A stretch of DNA of 64,000 nucleotides, taken from contig CAVRXL010000013.1 in NCBI GenBank assembly GCA_963725145.1, positions 372,001 through 436,000 on the forward strand. Direction: 5' to 3'. Made by a program: the position numbers and the translations under genes. The notes under the pieces are model-generated. The model worked only from the letters and a program-made list of their open reading frames with translations, was not told the origin of the DNA and ran no database searches. This stretch comes from DATAEE01 sp963725145. GTDB lineage: Bacteria; Acidobacteriota; Vicinamibacteria; Vicinamibacterales; 2-12-FULL-66-21. Below, in pieces: positions 25,245 to 35,087 of the stretch; the stretch's first letter is position 1; each line of letters opens with the position of its first letter.

Positions 25245-28182
25245 ATGACGCGTGCCTGCCTCGCGTTGCTCGCCTGCCTGACCTGCGCATCACCCGCGGC
25301 TTCCCAGACGTCAACCGGGACCCTCGCCGGCAGCGTTCGTGACAGCAGCGGCGCGGTCATGCCGGGCGTCGCCGTCATGGCCAAGAACGTCGACACGGGC
25401 GTGGTGAGGAACGTCACGACCGATCCGGAAGGGCGGTATCGCATCGTGAACCTCGATCCGGGCACGTACGACGTCCGCGCGGAGATCGCCGGGTTCCGAA
25501 CGGCGATCAAGAGCGGCGTGCCGGTGACGGTCGGCGGGACGACGGAGCTCGACATGACCATGACGGTCGGCCAGCTCGCCGAGGAGGTCACGGTCGCGAC
25601 CTTGCCCCCGCTCATCGAGCCGAGCAAGACCGAGCTCAGCCGTGTCGTGACCGCGCAGGAGATTGAGTCGCTGCCGATTGCCGGGCGCAACTTCGTCGAC
25701 TTCGTGAAGCTGTCGAGCGGCGTCGCACTCGGCCGCGAGAACGTCGGCGGCGGCGCGTTCAAGGAGCCGGATGTCGGCGTGGGATCCGCGGCGGTGCCGA
25801 GGCTCTCGTTTGGAGGCCAGCCGGAGCTCAACACGCAGATTCAGGTGGACGGCGCGGACAACATCCAGACGTTCACGGGGCTGCCGCGGGCCACGCCGTC
25901 GCAGGAGGCGGCGCGCGAGTTCCGCGTGCTCAATTCGACCTATCTGGCGGAGTACGGCCGCGCGCTCGGCGGCTTCGTGAACATCGTGACCAAGTCCGGC
26001 ACGAACCGGGGCAGCGGCTCGGCGTACTACTTCGGCATCACCGACGCGCTGGCGGCGCGGTCGATCCTGAACCGGCCCGGCGAAGATGAGCTCGGCCAGC
26101 ACCAGTTCGGCGGCACCTTCGGCGGGCCGATCACGCAGGATCGGACGTTCTTCTTCGGCAACTACGAAGGTCAGGTGCGTGAGCAGTCGAACCGCTTCTC
26201 ACAGGTCGTCCTCGACAACCTGGCGCTGCTCAACGCGGTTCGTGTGCCGCTCGGCCTCCGCGCGGAGACGACCGATCAGGTCCTCGACAACCACTACAAC
26301 TCGTTCCTCGTGAAGCTGGACCATCATCCGGGCGCGAACCACACGCTGTCGGCCCGCTACAACTTCCTCGACTCGCAGACCGACAACTTCCTCGGCGGCG
26401 GCGGCCGGGCCTCACCGACGTCGAGCACCGCGCGCGACAACGAGACGCAGGACCAGTCGTTCGTGACCAACTTCGTCTCCGTCGTGTCGCCACGGATGGT
26501 GAACGAGGCGCGCTTCCAGGTCGCGCGTCGCACGTTCGACTTCTCGGCCCGCTTCAACGAACCGTCGCTGGACGTCTCGAACTTCATCATCATGGGGAAG
26601 AGCACGTCCGACGTGGACTACTACGCCGAGACCCGGGTGCAGATCGCCGACAGCCTGACCTGGACGCGCGGCGCGCACCAGATCAAGGGCGGCCTCGACA
26701 TCAACATTCTGAAGAACGACTCGGTGTGGAACCTGTTCTTCCCGGCGCGCATGGTGTTCCCGAACCTGGCGTTGTTTCAGACCTTCTCACCCGTGGTCTT
26801 CTGGTGGCCGTTCCTCGCCGGGGCGACGTCATACCCGGGCATCAGCACGACCTGGACGCAGGCGGTGCCGACCGACTGGATCGACGACACGGAGTTCAGC
26901 TTCGACCACAGCTCCTACGGGTTCTTTGTGCAGGACCAGTGGCAGGCGTCCGAGCGCCTGACGCTCAGTTACGGGCTGCGGTACGATTTTGAAAAGTATC
27001 CGTCGCGTTACCTCCAGGAAGGGGACTTCAACAACTTCCAGCCGCGCGCTGGCGCGGCGTACGCGTACAGCGAGCGTGGCGTCGTCCGGGCCGGCTACGG
27101 GATCTTCCACGACCGGCTGACGAGCAGCATCGGCCAGCTCTTCAACGCGACCGAGTGGTCGAGCGGCGGCAACCTCGCGAATGCCCAGCTGCTCTTTCCG
27201 ACGCATCGCCCCGATCGAAGGACGTTTCGAGCAGCGCACCGTTGCGGGCCCGGCCGCGCGGCCCGCGGCGCTGGCGTTCCTCGCGAACGGAACGGTGCCG
27301 GCTGCCGGGGTCAAAGGGCTTGCCGACACGATCGACGGCGCGATCGACACGCCGTACAGCCATCAGGCCAGCCTGCAGGTGTCTCAGGAAATCGGGACCG
27401 GGTGGGCCGTTTCCGCCGCATACCTCTACGTCGGCGCGCGCGAGCTGATCGGCCACACGGGCAACCTGAACTCGTTCCAGACCGGGGTCCAAACCAACGG
27501 CAAGCCGATCATCGCCGGCCGGACGTACCCCGAGGTCGGCGCCATCTTCGTGCAGACCAACACGGGCGAGTCCTCCCACCACGGCGGGACCTTCGAGGTC
27601 CAGAAACGGTTCAGCGACGGCTACAGCCTGCATGGCAGCTACACCGTCTCCCAGACTCGGACGAACGTGGACTCGCTGGCCAATCTCTCGGACCTGCCGG
27701 AGTACCTGGATGTCGACGCCGAGCGCGGCCCGTCACGGCAGGACGTCACGCACCGCTTCACGCTGTCCGCGCTTGGTCAGATCCCGGAGACCGTCGCGGT
27801 TGTCGGCCGCGTCAGGCTGAGCGGGGTCGTGACGCTCGAGAGCGGGCGGCACTACAACGTGTTCATCGGGGGCGACGGCAACGCCGACGGGAATCCAAAC
27901 ACGGACAGGCCCTGCTGCGTCGGGCGCAACTCGTACGAGGGGCCTGGCTACGCGGCTGTCGATCTGCGCGTCGCGCGCGAGTTTGCGATCAACGGCCGGG
28001 CACGGGTGGACCTCAGCTTCGACATGTTCAACCTGTTCAACAGGACGAACGTGAAGGACGTGAACACGGTCTGGGGCGGCAACGACATCAACGTGCCACC
28101 GCTTCCACAGTTCGGCTTCGGCACGGCGCGCGATGTGTTCAACCCGTTTCAGGCGCAGATTGGCGTGAAGCTCAAGTTTTAA
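25245..28182 (+). CDS. Oar-like TonB-dependent receptor, frame-shifted
   Basis: About 978 residues if one base near 27201 is skipped. Signal peptide (RACLALLACLTCASPAAS), carboxypeptidase-regulatory-like domain (STGTLAGSVRDSSGAVMPGV, to about 115), plug (ESLPIAGRNFVDFVKLSSG; VDGADN; GGFVNIVTKSGTN) and the beta-barrel. The reading frame moves from ...NAQLLFP to RIAPIEGRFEQ around 27201 and then runs to a proper outer-membrane end (GVKLKF). Members transport or bind unknown oligomers at the outer membrane. Either a sequence error or a recent lesion explains the shift. Confidence 0.9.
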
Positions 28183-28253
28183 GGACGCAGAGAGACCGTC
28201 GACGACGAGGACGCTGAGAAGACCGTCCCCGCCTTTCTCTGTGGTCTCTACTG

Positions 28254-28293
28254 CCTCGGTACGTGACGCCCTACCGCCTCGGTACATGACGCC
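28254..28293. repeat. Tandem duplication at the end of the MFS gene
   Basis: GCCTCGGTAC(G/A)TGACGCCC occurs twice in direct order. The right copy contains the last codons (VGRHVPRR) of the transporter and the left copy lies just after its stop codon at 28271, so the 3' end of the gene was duplicated. Confidence 0.65.
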
Positions 28294-29611
28294 CGACGAA
28301 GGCCAGTGCGCCGAAGGCCGCCGCCATCGCGGCGGCCATGAACACGAAGAACGCCGTGCTCCCTCCAGCCTCGAGCGCCCACGCGCCCGCGTAGGTGCTC
28401 AGCACAGCTCCGGTGCGCCCGAACGACACCGCCGATCCGACGCCCGTCGCCCGCACCGACGTCGGATACACGTGCGTCGCAAGCGCGTACATCGTCGTCT
28501 GGACCGCGTTGATGAGACCGCCCGTCAGGCCGAGCATCAGAATGATCGGCCCGGCTTCGACCCCGGCGTGCATCGGCATGACGGCGAGCCCGAGCGCGCC
28601 GGCGCTCGCGCCGGCCGCCATGCCCAGCATCGTGAGCCTGGATCCAAGCCGCCCGATGAGCCACCCGCCCGCGATGGCGCCGGCGACGCCACCCAGGTTG
28701 TACGCCGCCAGCCCGGTGCTCGCGAGGGAGACGCCGAGCCCGGCGTCGCTCATCATCGACGGGATCCAGTTGAAGCCGAGATAGACCGCGAGGAGGCAGG
28801 AGAAAAACGCGCCCCAGAGCGCCGCGGAATCCCGGCGCAGCTCCGGGGTGAACAGCGCGCCCAGCGAGACGCGCGACACCGCGGCTTCGCTGGCGTCGGC
28901 GAACGCCGCATCGGCCGGGATCTCGTGGCCGGCGCGGCGCAGCATGCGCGCGAGCTCCGGCCAGCGGTCGGGCCGCCTGGCCAGGTAGCGCGGCGATTCG
29001 GGCAGGAAGCGCATCAGCACGAGCGCGACGCCGACCGGGAGTGCGCCTCCCAGCCCGAACAACACGCGCCAGCCGAGCGTCGGGAGTACCTGGCCTCCGA
29101 GCAGCGCACCGAGCGTGCCGCCGAGCGGCACGCACACGATCGTCAGCGTCACCGCCAGCGGCCGGTGCCGCCGCGGGACGTACTCCGATGCGAGCGCCGC
29201 CGCGTTGGGAAGCGCGCCGCCCAATCCGAGCCCGGCCAGGAACCGCAGCACCCCGAGCGCCACGAGCGTGTCGGCCGCGGCGATCGCGACGGTCGGCAGC
29301 GCGAACACCAGCACGCTCCCGATCAGGGCGACGCGGCGTCCGAGACGGTCGCCGACCATGCCGGCCACCGCGCCGCCAATCATCATGCCGACCATTCCGC
29401 ACGCGAGGATGGGCGCGAACGCCCCCCGGTTGACCGCCCATTCCCGCATCATCGCCGGGACGGCCACGCCGAGCAGCTGATTGTCGAGCCCGTCGAAGAC
29501 GATCGCCAGCGCGGCCAGCAGGACGACGACGCGCTGGTGCGGTGTCCAGCGACCCTCGTCGAGGAGCCGGCCGACGTCGAGCGTCGTGGCGGACCGTGCG
29601 TCAGTTGCCAT
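28271..29611 (-). CDS. MFS transporter, aromatic acid:H+ symporter type
   Basis: A 446-residue 12-helix major-facilitator protein. The first helix carries FDGLDNQLLGVAVP, close to the DGxD motif of the PcaK/BenK (AAHS) family. The loop 2-3 motif GDRLGRR and the helix 4 RFLAGLGLGGALPN are present. Probable cargo is an aromatic acid such as protocatechuate or benzoate. That fits the pcaHGBCD genes 7 kb away and the CoA ligases, but the cargo is inferred. It is not in an operon with them. Confidence 0.85.
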   Translation of the reverse strand: MATDARSATTLDVGRLLDEGRWTPHQRVVVLLAALAIVFDGLDNQLLGVAVPAMMREWAVNRGAFAPILACGMVGMMIGGAVAGMVGDRLGRRVALIGSVLVFALPTVAIAAADTLVALGVLRFLAGLGLGGALPNAAALASEYVPRRHRPLAVTLTIVCVPLGGTLGALLGGQVLPTLGWRVLFGLGGALPVGVALVLMRFLPESPRYLARRPDRWPELARMLRRAGHEIPADAAFADASEAAVSRVSLGALFTPELRRDSAALWGAFFSCLLAVYLGFNWIPSMMSDAGLGVSLASTGLAAYNLGGVAGAIAGGWLIGRLGSRLTMLGMAAGASAGALGLAVMPMHAGVEAGPIILMLGLTGGLINAVQTTMYALATHVYPTSVRATGVGSAVSFGRTGAVLSTYAGAWALEAGGSTAFFVFMAAAMAAAFGALAFVGRHVPRR

Positions 29612-29685
29612 GCGTCAGAGCGCACGCAGGATAGCGCGGAGAGCGTCAGGACGTGTTACGATTCGACGGCTCAGAAGGAGATCAA

Positions 29686-29955
29686 ATGGCTAAGAAGGCT
29701 TCAGGAAAGGCCAACGCAGCGTTCATGAAACCGGTGACCCCGAGCGCCACGCTGGCAGAAGTGGTCGGCGACAAGCCGATCCCGAGGACCGAGGTCACCA
29801 AGCGGATGTGGGCCTACATCAAGAAAAACAAGCTGCAGGACGCGAAGAACAGGCGGATGATCAACTCTGACGCGACGCTGAAGGCCATCTTCGGCGGCAA
29901 GTCCAGCGTCAACATGTTCGAGATGACCAAGCTGGTAGGAAAGCACCTGAAGTAG
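29686..29955 (+). CDS. SWIB/MDM2 domain protein
   Basis: An 89-residue protein from ATG 29686 with AGAAGGAG five bases before; an earlier in-frame codon at 29653 would precede this ribosome site and is unlikely. A Lys-rich N-terminus (AKKASGKANAAFMKP) leads into a complete SWIB fold (RTEVTKRMWAYIKKNKLQDA, then MFEMTKLVGKHLK). Bacterial SWIB proteins are small, probably DNA-associated, of unknown role. It stands alone between two minus-strand genes. Confidence 0.92.
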   Translation: MAKKASGKANAAFMKPVTPSATLAEVVGDKPIPRTEVTKRMWAYIKKNKLQDAKNRRMINSDATLKAIFGGKSSVNMFEMTKLVGKHLK

Positions 29956-29973
29956 TTCCCGCCCAATGTGGAT

Positions 29974-29994
29974 TGCTGAATGCTGATTGCTGAG
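29974..29994. repeat. TGCTGAN heptamer array
   Basis: Three tandem 7-bp units (TGCTGAA, TGCTGAT, TGCTGAG) lie 19 bp after the SWIB stop codon, with a decaying tail to about 30010 before the convergent DUF4342 gene. Confidence 0.7.
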
Positions 29995-30034
29995 TGAAAT
30001 CAGCGATCTACATTCAGCTTCCAAATTGAGAGAG

Positions 30035-30328
30035 TTACCCGACAGCCCGGTCTGCGGCAGCGTCCGGGCCTCGCTCCGCGACAGGCTCCGTTCGCTCGAC
30101 TTCCAGGGTGCAGTCGGTGAGGACGGCGACCACCGCGCCGACGGCCGCGAGCGTCGGGGCGAACACGGCGCCGACGACCCCGACGGTGATGGGAAACTCG
30201 GCGACGGTCTTTCCCGCCTGCTTGATCACCACGTGGCGAACGTTGCCCTCGTGGAGCAGCTCCTTCAATTTCGCGAGCAGCTCGTTGCCCTTCTCGTTGA
30301 TCGTCTCCCAGTACGTGCGTTCGGTCAC
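30035..30328 (-). CDS. DUF4342 domain protein
   Basis: A 97-residue protein with the DUF4342 core: an amphipathic helix (NELLAKLKELLHEGNVRHVV), then IKQAGKTVAEFPITVGVVG and a hydrophobic segment (VFAPTLAAVGAVVAVLT). The remaining C-terminal tail is acidic and alanine-rich. The role of the domain is unknown. Convergent with the SWIB gene. Confidence 0.85.
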   Translation of the reverse strand: MTERTYWETINEKGNELLAKLKELLHEGNVRHVVIKQAGKTVAEFPITVGVVGAVFAPTLAAVGAVVAVLTDCTLEVERTEPVAERGPDAAADRAVG

Positions 30329-30377
30329 GGGGCGCTCCTAAGGGATTTCGACGAAGGTCAGCGGGCGTCGGTTCCGT

Positions 30378-31250
30378 TCAGACGTCGCAGAGCGCCACGG
30401 CCTCCCGCAGCGACGTGATCGGGTCGCGTACCGGCACGAACTCCTGCGCCATGAAACCGGTGAAGCCGATGTCCACGATGGCCTTGGCAATCGCGGGATA
30501 CTGCAGCTCCTGCGTGCCGTCGAGCTCGTGGCGGCCCGGGACGCCGGCCGTGTGGTAGTGCGCGATCCACTGCTGGTTGTCACGGATCGTCCGGATGACG
30601 TCTCCCTCCATGACCTGCATGTGGTAGATGTCGTAGAGCAGCTTGACGCGCGGTGAGTTGACGGCGGAGACCACGGCAACGCCGAAGGGCGTGCGGTCGC
30701 CGTGATAGTCCTTGTGATTCACCTTGCTGTTGAGGAGCTCGACGCACACCGTCACGCCGTGGTCCTCGGCGACGCTCTTGACGCGGTTCAGCGCCGCCAC
30801 GCAGTTGGCGACGCCTTCGGCGTCCGAGAGGCCGCGCCGGTTCCCGAAGAACGTGATGACGTTCGGCACGCCCGCTTTCGCGGCGCGCGGGATCCCGGCC
30901 GTGAGGCTGCCGACGATCTTCTCGTGATTGGCCGGATCGTTCAGGCCCTGATCGATTGGGCCGCCCATCCCGGAACCCATCGAGCACATCAGCCCGAACT
31001 CCTTCGCGACCGGCCACTCTTCTTCGGTGAGGAGGTCGATCGCGGGCAGTCCCATGTCGGCGACCGCCTTGCAGAACGTGCGCAGCTCGATCTTCTGGTA
31101 GCACCAGCGGCACACGGACTGCTTGAGGCGGCCGCGGGTGACGACCTTGCCATCCGACGCGGTCTGGGCGGCGAGCGTTGCTGGATTTGCGAGGGCCGCG
31201 AGTCCCGTTCCGATGGCGCCGGTCAGAATGTCGCGGCGTTTGATGGTCAT
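30378..31250 (-). CDS. Exported sugar-phosphate isomerase/epimerase (hydroxypyruvate-isomerase-like)
   Basis: A 290-residue TIM-barrel protein from ATG 31250. The N-terminus has a Tat-type signal with RRD (TIKRRDILTGAIGTGLAALA). Metal-binding acids typical of the xylose-isomerase-like barrel are seen in VCVELLNSK, LLYDIYHMQ and the HYHTAG motif, with a later Glu in MAQEFVP. It resembles hydroxypyruvate isomerase (Hyi), but the Tat signal suggests a periplasmic enzyme on another keto-sugar. It follows the NHL-repeat gene by 32 bp in a three-gene minus-strand run. Confidence 0.85.
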   Translation of the reverse strand: MTIKRRDILTGAIGTGLAALANPATLAAQTASDGKVVTRGRLKQSVCRWCYQKIELRTFCKAVADMGLPAIDLLTEEEWPVAKEFGLMCSMGSGMGGPIDQGLNDPANHEKIVGSLTAGIPRAAKAGVPNVITFFGNRRGLSDAEGVANCVAALNRVKSVAEDHGVTVCVELLNSKVNHKDYHGDRTPFGVAVVSAVNSPRVKLLYDIYHMQVMEGDVIRTIRDNQQWIAHYHTAGVPGRHELDGTQELQYPAIAKAIVDIGFTGFMAQEFVPVRDPITSLREAVALCDV

Positions 31251-31282
31251 TGTTGCGAGGCGGGCCTGAGAGGCCCGCCCTC

Positions 31283-32365
31283 CTATTTCTTTATGTACTT
31301 CTTCAGCGCGCGCGGGCCGACCTCGGCGCCGTAGACGTTCCCGGCGGCATCGGCCGCGACCCCTTCCGCGCCGCTCGTGCCCGACTTGTCCGCGTCCGGC
31401 ACGGGATCGGGGATGAAGGCCGTGATCTTGCCGTCCTTCGCGCTTCCGATGCGGATGCCGCGCTTCCAGCCCGGGTTGCTCTTGGTGTTCGACTCCGAGT
31501 CGGCGCCATACAGGACGTCGTTCTTGTCGATGTAGATGCCGCTCAGCCGGCTGAACTGCTTCCACTCTTCGAGGAACTTCCCCTCCTGGTCGAGGATCTG
31601 GAGCCGGAGGTTTCCGCGATCGGCGACGAACAACCGGCCGCGCGAGTCGAACGCGATGCCGTGCGGCGTTTTGAACTCGGCTGGTCCCGACCCCCACTTT
31701 CCGATGGTCTTGATGAACTTGCCGTCCTTCGAGAACTTCACGATACGCGAGATCGTGCTCGGCGTGGCGTTGGAGTTCTGGCCGCTGTGGCCGTCGGCGA
31801 CGAAGATGTCGCCGTTCGGGGCGGTCGCCACGTCGCACGGCTCGTTGAGCAGTGCCGGCGGGTCACCGGCGACGCCTGCCTTTCCGAGCGTCATCAGGAC
31901 CTTACCTTCGGGGCTGAACTTCACGACGATGTGGGCCTTGCCCGCGAGGCCAGGGTCTTTCGCGTCTCCAGGCGGCACGCTGTCGGTCACCCAGACGTTG
32001 CCCTGCCGATCGACGTGGATCCCGTGCGGAAACACGAACATCCCTTCGCCGAAGCTCTTCACGAGCTTGCCGGATTCGTCGAACTTGAGGATGACGGGCA
32101 GCTTCGAGCCGGCGCAGGAGTTCGCGCCGCATCGCTCGGCCACCCAGATCGATTTGCCGTCAGGATCGATCTCGACCGCGCTCGTGGCGCCCCACGTCCG
32201 CCCCTCGGGCATCTTCGCCCAGTTATCGATCGTCATGTACGGGTTCGGCGCATCGTTTGCGGGCTGCGGAGGAGTAGGGGCCTGGCCGGCCGCGAGCGTC
32301 GCGGTCACCAGTCCAAGCAGCACGACGGACGAGGCACGAGGCACGAGGCGCGAGACACCAGGCAC
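31283..32365 (-). CDS. Exported NHL-repeat protein (PAL-type propeller)
   Basis: About 360 residues. I place the start at GTG 32365, nine bases after AGGAGG, because it yields a signal peptide (SSVVLLGLVTATLAAGQ). NHL/six-bladed propeller repeats run through the mature part (VFPHGIHVDRQGNVWVTDS, LFVADRGNLRLQILDQEG). The family includes peptidyl-alpha-hydroxyglycine lyases; no catalytic assignment is possible here. The n-region of the signal is encoded by a 7-bp repeat (32331-32358). It starts five bases from the end of the next NHL gene. Confidence 0.85.
   Translation of the reverse strand: MPGVSRLVPRASSVVLLGLVTATLAAGQAPTPPQPANDAPNPYMTIDNWAKMPEGRTWGATSAVEIDPDGKSIWVAERCGANSCAGSKLPVILKFDESGKLVKSFGEGMFVFPHGIHVDRQGNVWVTDSVPPGDAKDPGLAGKAHIVVKFSPEGKVLMTLGKAGVAGDPPALLNEPCDVATAPNGDIFVADGHSGQNSNATPSTISRIVKFSKDGKFIKTIGKWGSGPAEFKTPHGIAFDSRGRLFVADRGNLRLQILDQEGKFLEEWKQFSRLSGIYIDKNDVLYGADSESNTKSNPGWKRGIRIGSAKDGKITAFIPDPVPDADKSGTSGAEGVAADAAGNVYGAEVGPRALKKYIKK
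32331..32358. repeat. GAGGCAC heptamer array in a signal-peptide region
   Basis: Four tandem 7-bp units (GAGGCAC, GAGGCAC, GAGGCGC, GAGACAC). On the coding strand they encode part of the n-region (VSRLVPRAS) of the NHL protein that starts at 32365. Confidence 0.8.
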
Positions 32366-32370
32366 GATAT

Positions 32371-33597
32371 CTATCCTCCTGTCTTTGGCCACACCGTGCC
32401 CTGATGAGGCCCGGTGACGGGGGCGAGTCCTTTGTAGACGAACTTCTGCAGCCGTTTTCCTTCGTACGTCTCGGTCGTGTAGATGTTGCCCTTCGAGTCG
32501 GTCGCGATGCTGTGGACGCCGAAGAACTGGCCGGGCTGCCGGCCGCCGTCCCCGAAGCTGGTCAGGAGCTCGAGGCTGGCGCGATCGAGGATGTACACCC
32601 GCTCGTTCTTGCCGTCGGCGACGTACAGGAATTGCTGCTGTGGATCTTTTGAGAAGGCGATGTCCCAGACCGATCCATCGCCGAGCGTTCGCTTGGAAAT
32701 GAATGTCTCCTTCACGAACGTGCCGTCGGCTTTGAACACCTGGATTCTGTCGTTGGGGCGATCGCAGACGTAGAGCAGGCCGTCGTTCGCGAGCTCGGCG
32801 CAGTGCACGGGTGTCCGGAACTGCTGTGCCGGAGGATCGTCCGGATTGTAGCGGCCGAGATCCTTGTCGTCCGGCTTGTTGCCGTAGGCGCCCCAGTATC
32901 GCTTGAACTTGCCGCTGTCGGCGTCGATCACCGCGACGCGCTTGTTCAGGTATCCGTCGGCCACGTAGGCTTCGTTCGCCCGCGGGTCGATGAAGATCTT
33001 CGCGACGCGGCCGAAGTTCGCCGTGTCGTGGCTGTTGCCGGCGAACACCGGCTTGTCGCCGTCGGTGCCGGTCTGCCGGACCTTCGGCTTCCCGAATTGC
33101 GCGAGCAGCTTGCCCGCGCGGGTGAACTTGAGGATGTGCGAGTCCGCCTGGCCGTTCCCGCCGATCCAGAGGTTGCCTTTGTGGTCGACGGTGATCCCGT
33201 GGTTCGACTCGGGCCAGTCGTACCCGTCTCCCGGGCCGCCCCATTTCCCGACCAGATTGCCGGCGGGATCGAATTCGAGCACCGGCGGCGCCGCCAGGCA
33301 GCACTCGCCAATCGGCGGGTTTGCGTCGGCGCCCGCCTCGGTGCGCGCGTTGAGCGTCGACGCGCCGCGGTGGACGATCCAGACGTGATCCTGGGCGTCG
33401 ACGCCGACACCGATGCTCATGCCGAGCAGCCAGTGGTTGGGCAGCGGCTTCGGCCAGAAGGGATCGACCTCGAAGCGCGGGGCCATCCGGCGCTTTCCGT
33501 CCTGCGCCGCGGCCGATCGATCGAGCAGGACCTGCCCGGCGACGAGCGCGGCGAGCAGTAGAAGAAAGGTCGTCCCGACCACCGAATTGCGGCGCAT
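32371..33597 (-). CDS. Second exported NHL-repeat protein
   Basis: A 408-residue protein with signal peptide (RRNSVVGTTFLLLLAALVAG) and a propeller of NHL blades (HGITVDHKGNLWIGGNGQAD; RTPVHCAELANDGLLYVCDR; GVHSIATDSKGNIYTTETYE). First gene of a run with the shorter NHL protein and the Tat-type isomerase. A pair of these propellers with a small sugar isomerase is common in Acidobacteriota. No activity is known. Regulation is not visible beyond a divergent gap of about 40 bp with hupE. Confidence 0.85.
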   Translation of the reverse strand: MRRNSVVGTTFLLLLAALVAGQVLLDRSAAAQDGKRRMAPRFEVDPFWPKPLPNHWLLGMSIGVGVDAQDHVWIVHRGASTLNARTEAGADANPPIGECCLAAPPVLEFDPAGNLVGKWGGPGDGYDWPESNHGITVDHKGNLWIGGNGQADSHILKFTRAGKLLAQFGKPKVRQTGTDGDKPVFAGNSHDTANFGRVAKIFIDPRANEAYVADGYLNKRVAVIDADSGKFKRYWGAYGNKPDDKDLGRYNPDDPPAQQFRTPVHCAELANDGLLYVCDRPNDRIQVFKADGTFVKETFISKRTLGDGSVWDIAFSKDPQQQFLYVADGKNERVYILDRASLELLTSFGDGGRQPGQFFGVHSIATDSKGNIYTTETYEGKRLQKFVYKGLAPVTGPHQGTVWPKTGG

Positions 33598-33637
33598 GAG
33601 GCCTCCTTGCGGGCGGCGCGAATTATACTCTCACTTC

Positions 33638-35087
33638 ATGCGGGCGGTCCCCCTGGCGTTGACGGCGGTCGGCCTCGGCTTCGGCTTCGTCTTCGTCCTG
33701 GCGCCCTCCGCCCCGGCGGCGCACGAAATCCCCGCCGACGTAACGGTTCAGGTCTTCATCAAGCCCGAGGGGAACCGGCTCCGCCTGCTCGTGCGCGCGC
33801 CGCTGGCCGCGATGCGCGACGTGAACTTTCCCACCCGCGGCCCCGGCTATCTCGACCTTGGGCGCGCCGACGCGCAGCTTCGGACCGCCGCGATGCTGTG
33901 GCTGGCGGGGTCGATCCGCGTGCTCGAGGGGCCGGCGCGGTTGCCGGAGCCCGTGCTGGCGGCCGTTCAGGTCTCGCTGCCGTCGGATCGATCCTTTGCC
34001 GGCTACGACGAGGCCCTGGCGCACCTCGGTGCGGCGCCGCTCCCGCCCGACACCGAAATCGTCTGGAACCAGGCGCTGGTCGACGCACTCTTCGAATACC
34101 CGATCCGGTCCGATCGGTCCCGGTTTGCGATCGAGCCGGCCTTCGCGCAGACTCGGGCTGCGCGTCTCGACCGTCGTGCGATTCCTTCCGGCCGAAGGCG
34201 GCGTCCGCCCCTTCGAGTTCGGCGGCGATCCGGGACCGATCCAGCTCGATCCACGCTGGCACCAGTCGGCGCTCCGGTTCGTGAAAGCCGGGTTCTTCCA
34301 CATTCTCGACGGGATCGACCATCTGCTCTTCCTGCTGTGCCTCGTCATCCCGCTCCGCCGCGTCCGATCGCTCGTGATCGTCGTCACCGCGTTCACGATC
34401 GCGCACTCGATCACGCTCATCGGCTCGGCCTTCGGTCTCGCGCCGGACGCGCTCTGGTTTCCTCCGCTCGTCGAAACGCTGATCGCCGCGTCCATCGTGT
34501 ACATGGCGCTCGAGAACATCGTGTTTGCGTCGCGCGGAGCGGAAGAAGGATCGGCGAAATCCGCGGTCCTGGATCGCCGATGGCTGATCGCCTTCGGGTT
34601 CGGCCTCGTCCACGGCTTCGGGTTCTCCTTCGCCTTGCGCGACGCGATGCAGTTCGCCGGCTCGCACTTGCTCACGGCGCTGCTCTCGTTCAACGTTGGC
34701 GTCGAGCTGGGGCAGCTCCTCGTGCTGGCGCTGTTCATCCCGATGCTGTACGCGTTCGGCCGCTACGTCGTCGCGGAACGCGTCGGGGCGATCATCCTGT
34801 CGGCGCTCGTCGCGCACACCGCCTGGCACTGGATGATCGATCGGGGCGAAACCCTGGGTCGGTTCGACTTCGTCTGGCCAGCGCTGGACGCCGCGTTCTT
34901 CGCCGGCGTGCTGCGCTGGGCGATCGTGGCTGTCATCCTGACGGGCCTGATCTGGCTCGTGCGTACAAAGTCGGTCGTAAGAAAAGGAGCAGGCAATGCC
35001 TTGGACATTGCGTCGATTGATGGCGGCCTTCGTGCCGCTGGTCGTCCTCGTCAGCCTGACGATCGCGGAATCGAAGGGCCAGCCTAA
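33638..35087 (+). CDS. HupE/UreJ-like membrane protein, frame-shifted
   Basis: About 480 residues if one base near 34148 is skipped: an N-terminal extracytoplasmic domain with signal peptide (AVPLALTAVGLGFGFVFVLA), then HupE/UreJ helices starting WHQSALRFVKAGFFHILDGIDHLLFLLC. His-rich helix ends (HILDGIDH, HGFGFSF, HTAWHW) suggest metal handling. Family members are linked to Ni/Co uptake, but the large N-terminal domain is typical of a little-known variety. The last 92 bp overlap the PQQ gene start, and the tail after LIWLVRTK may not be natural. Confidence 0.85.
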
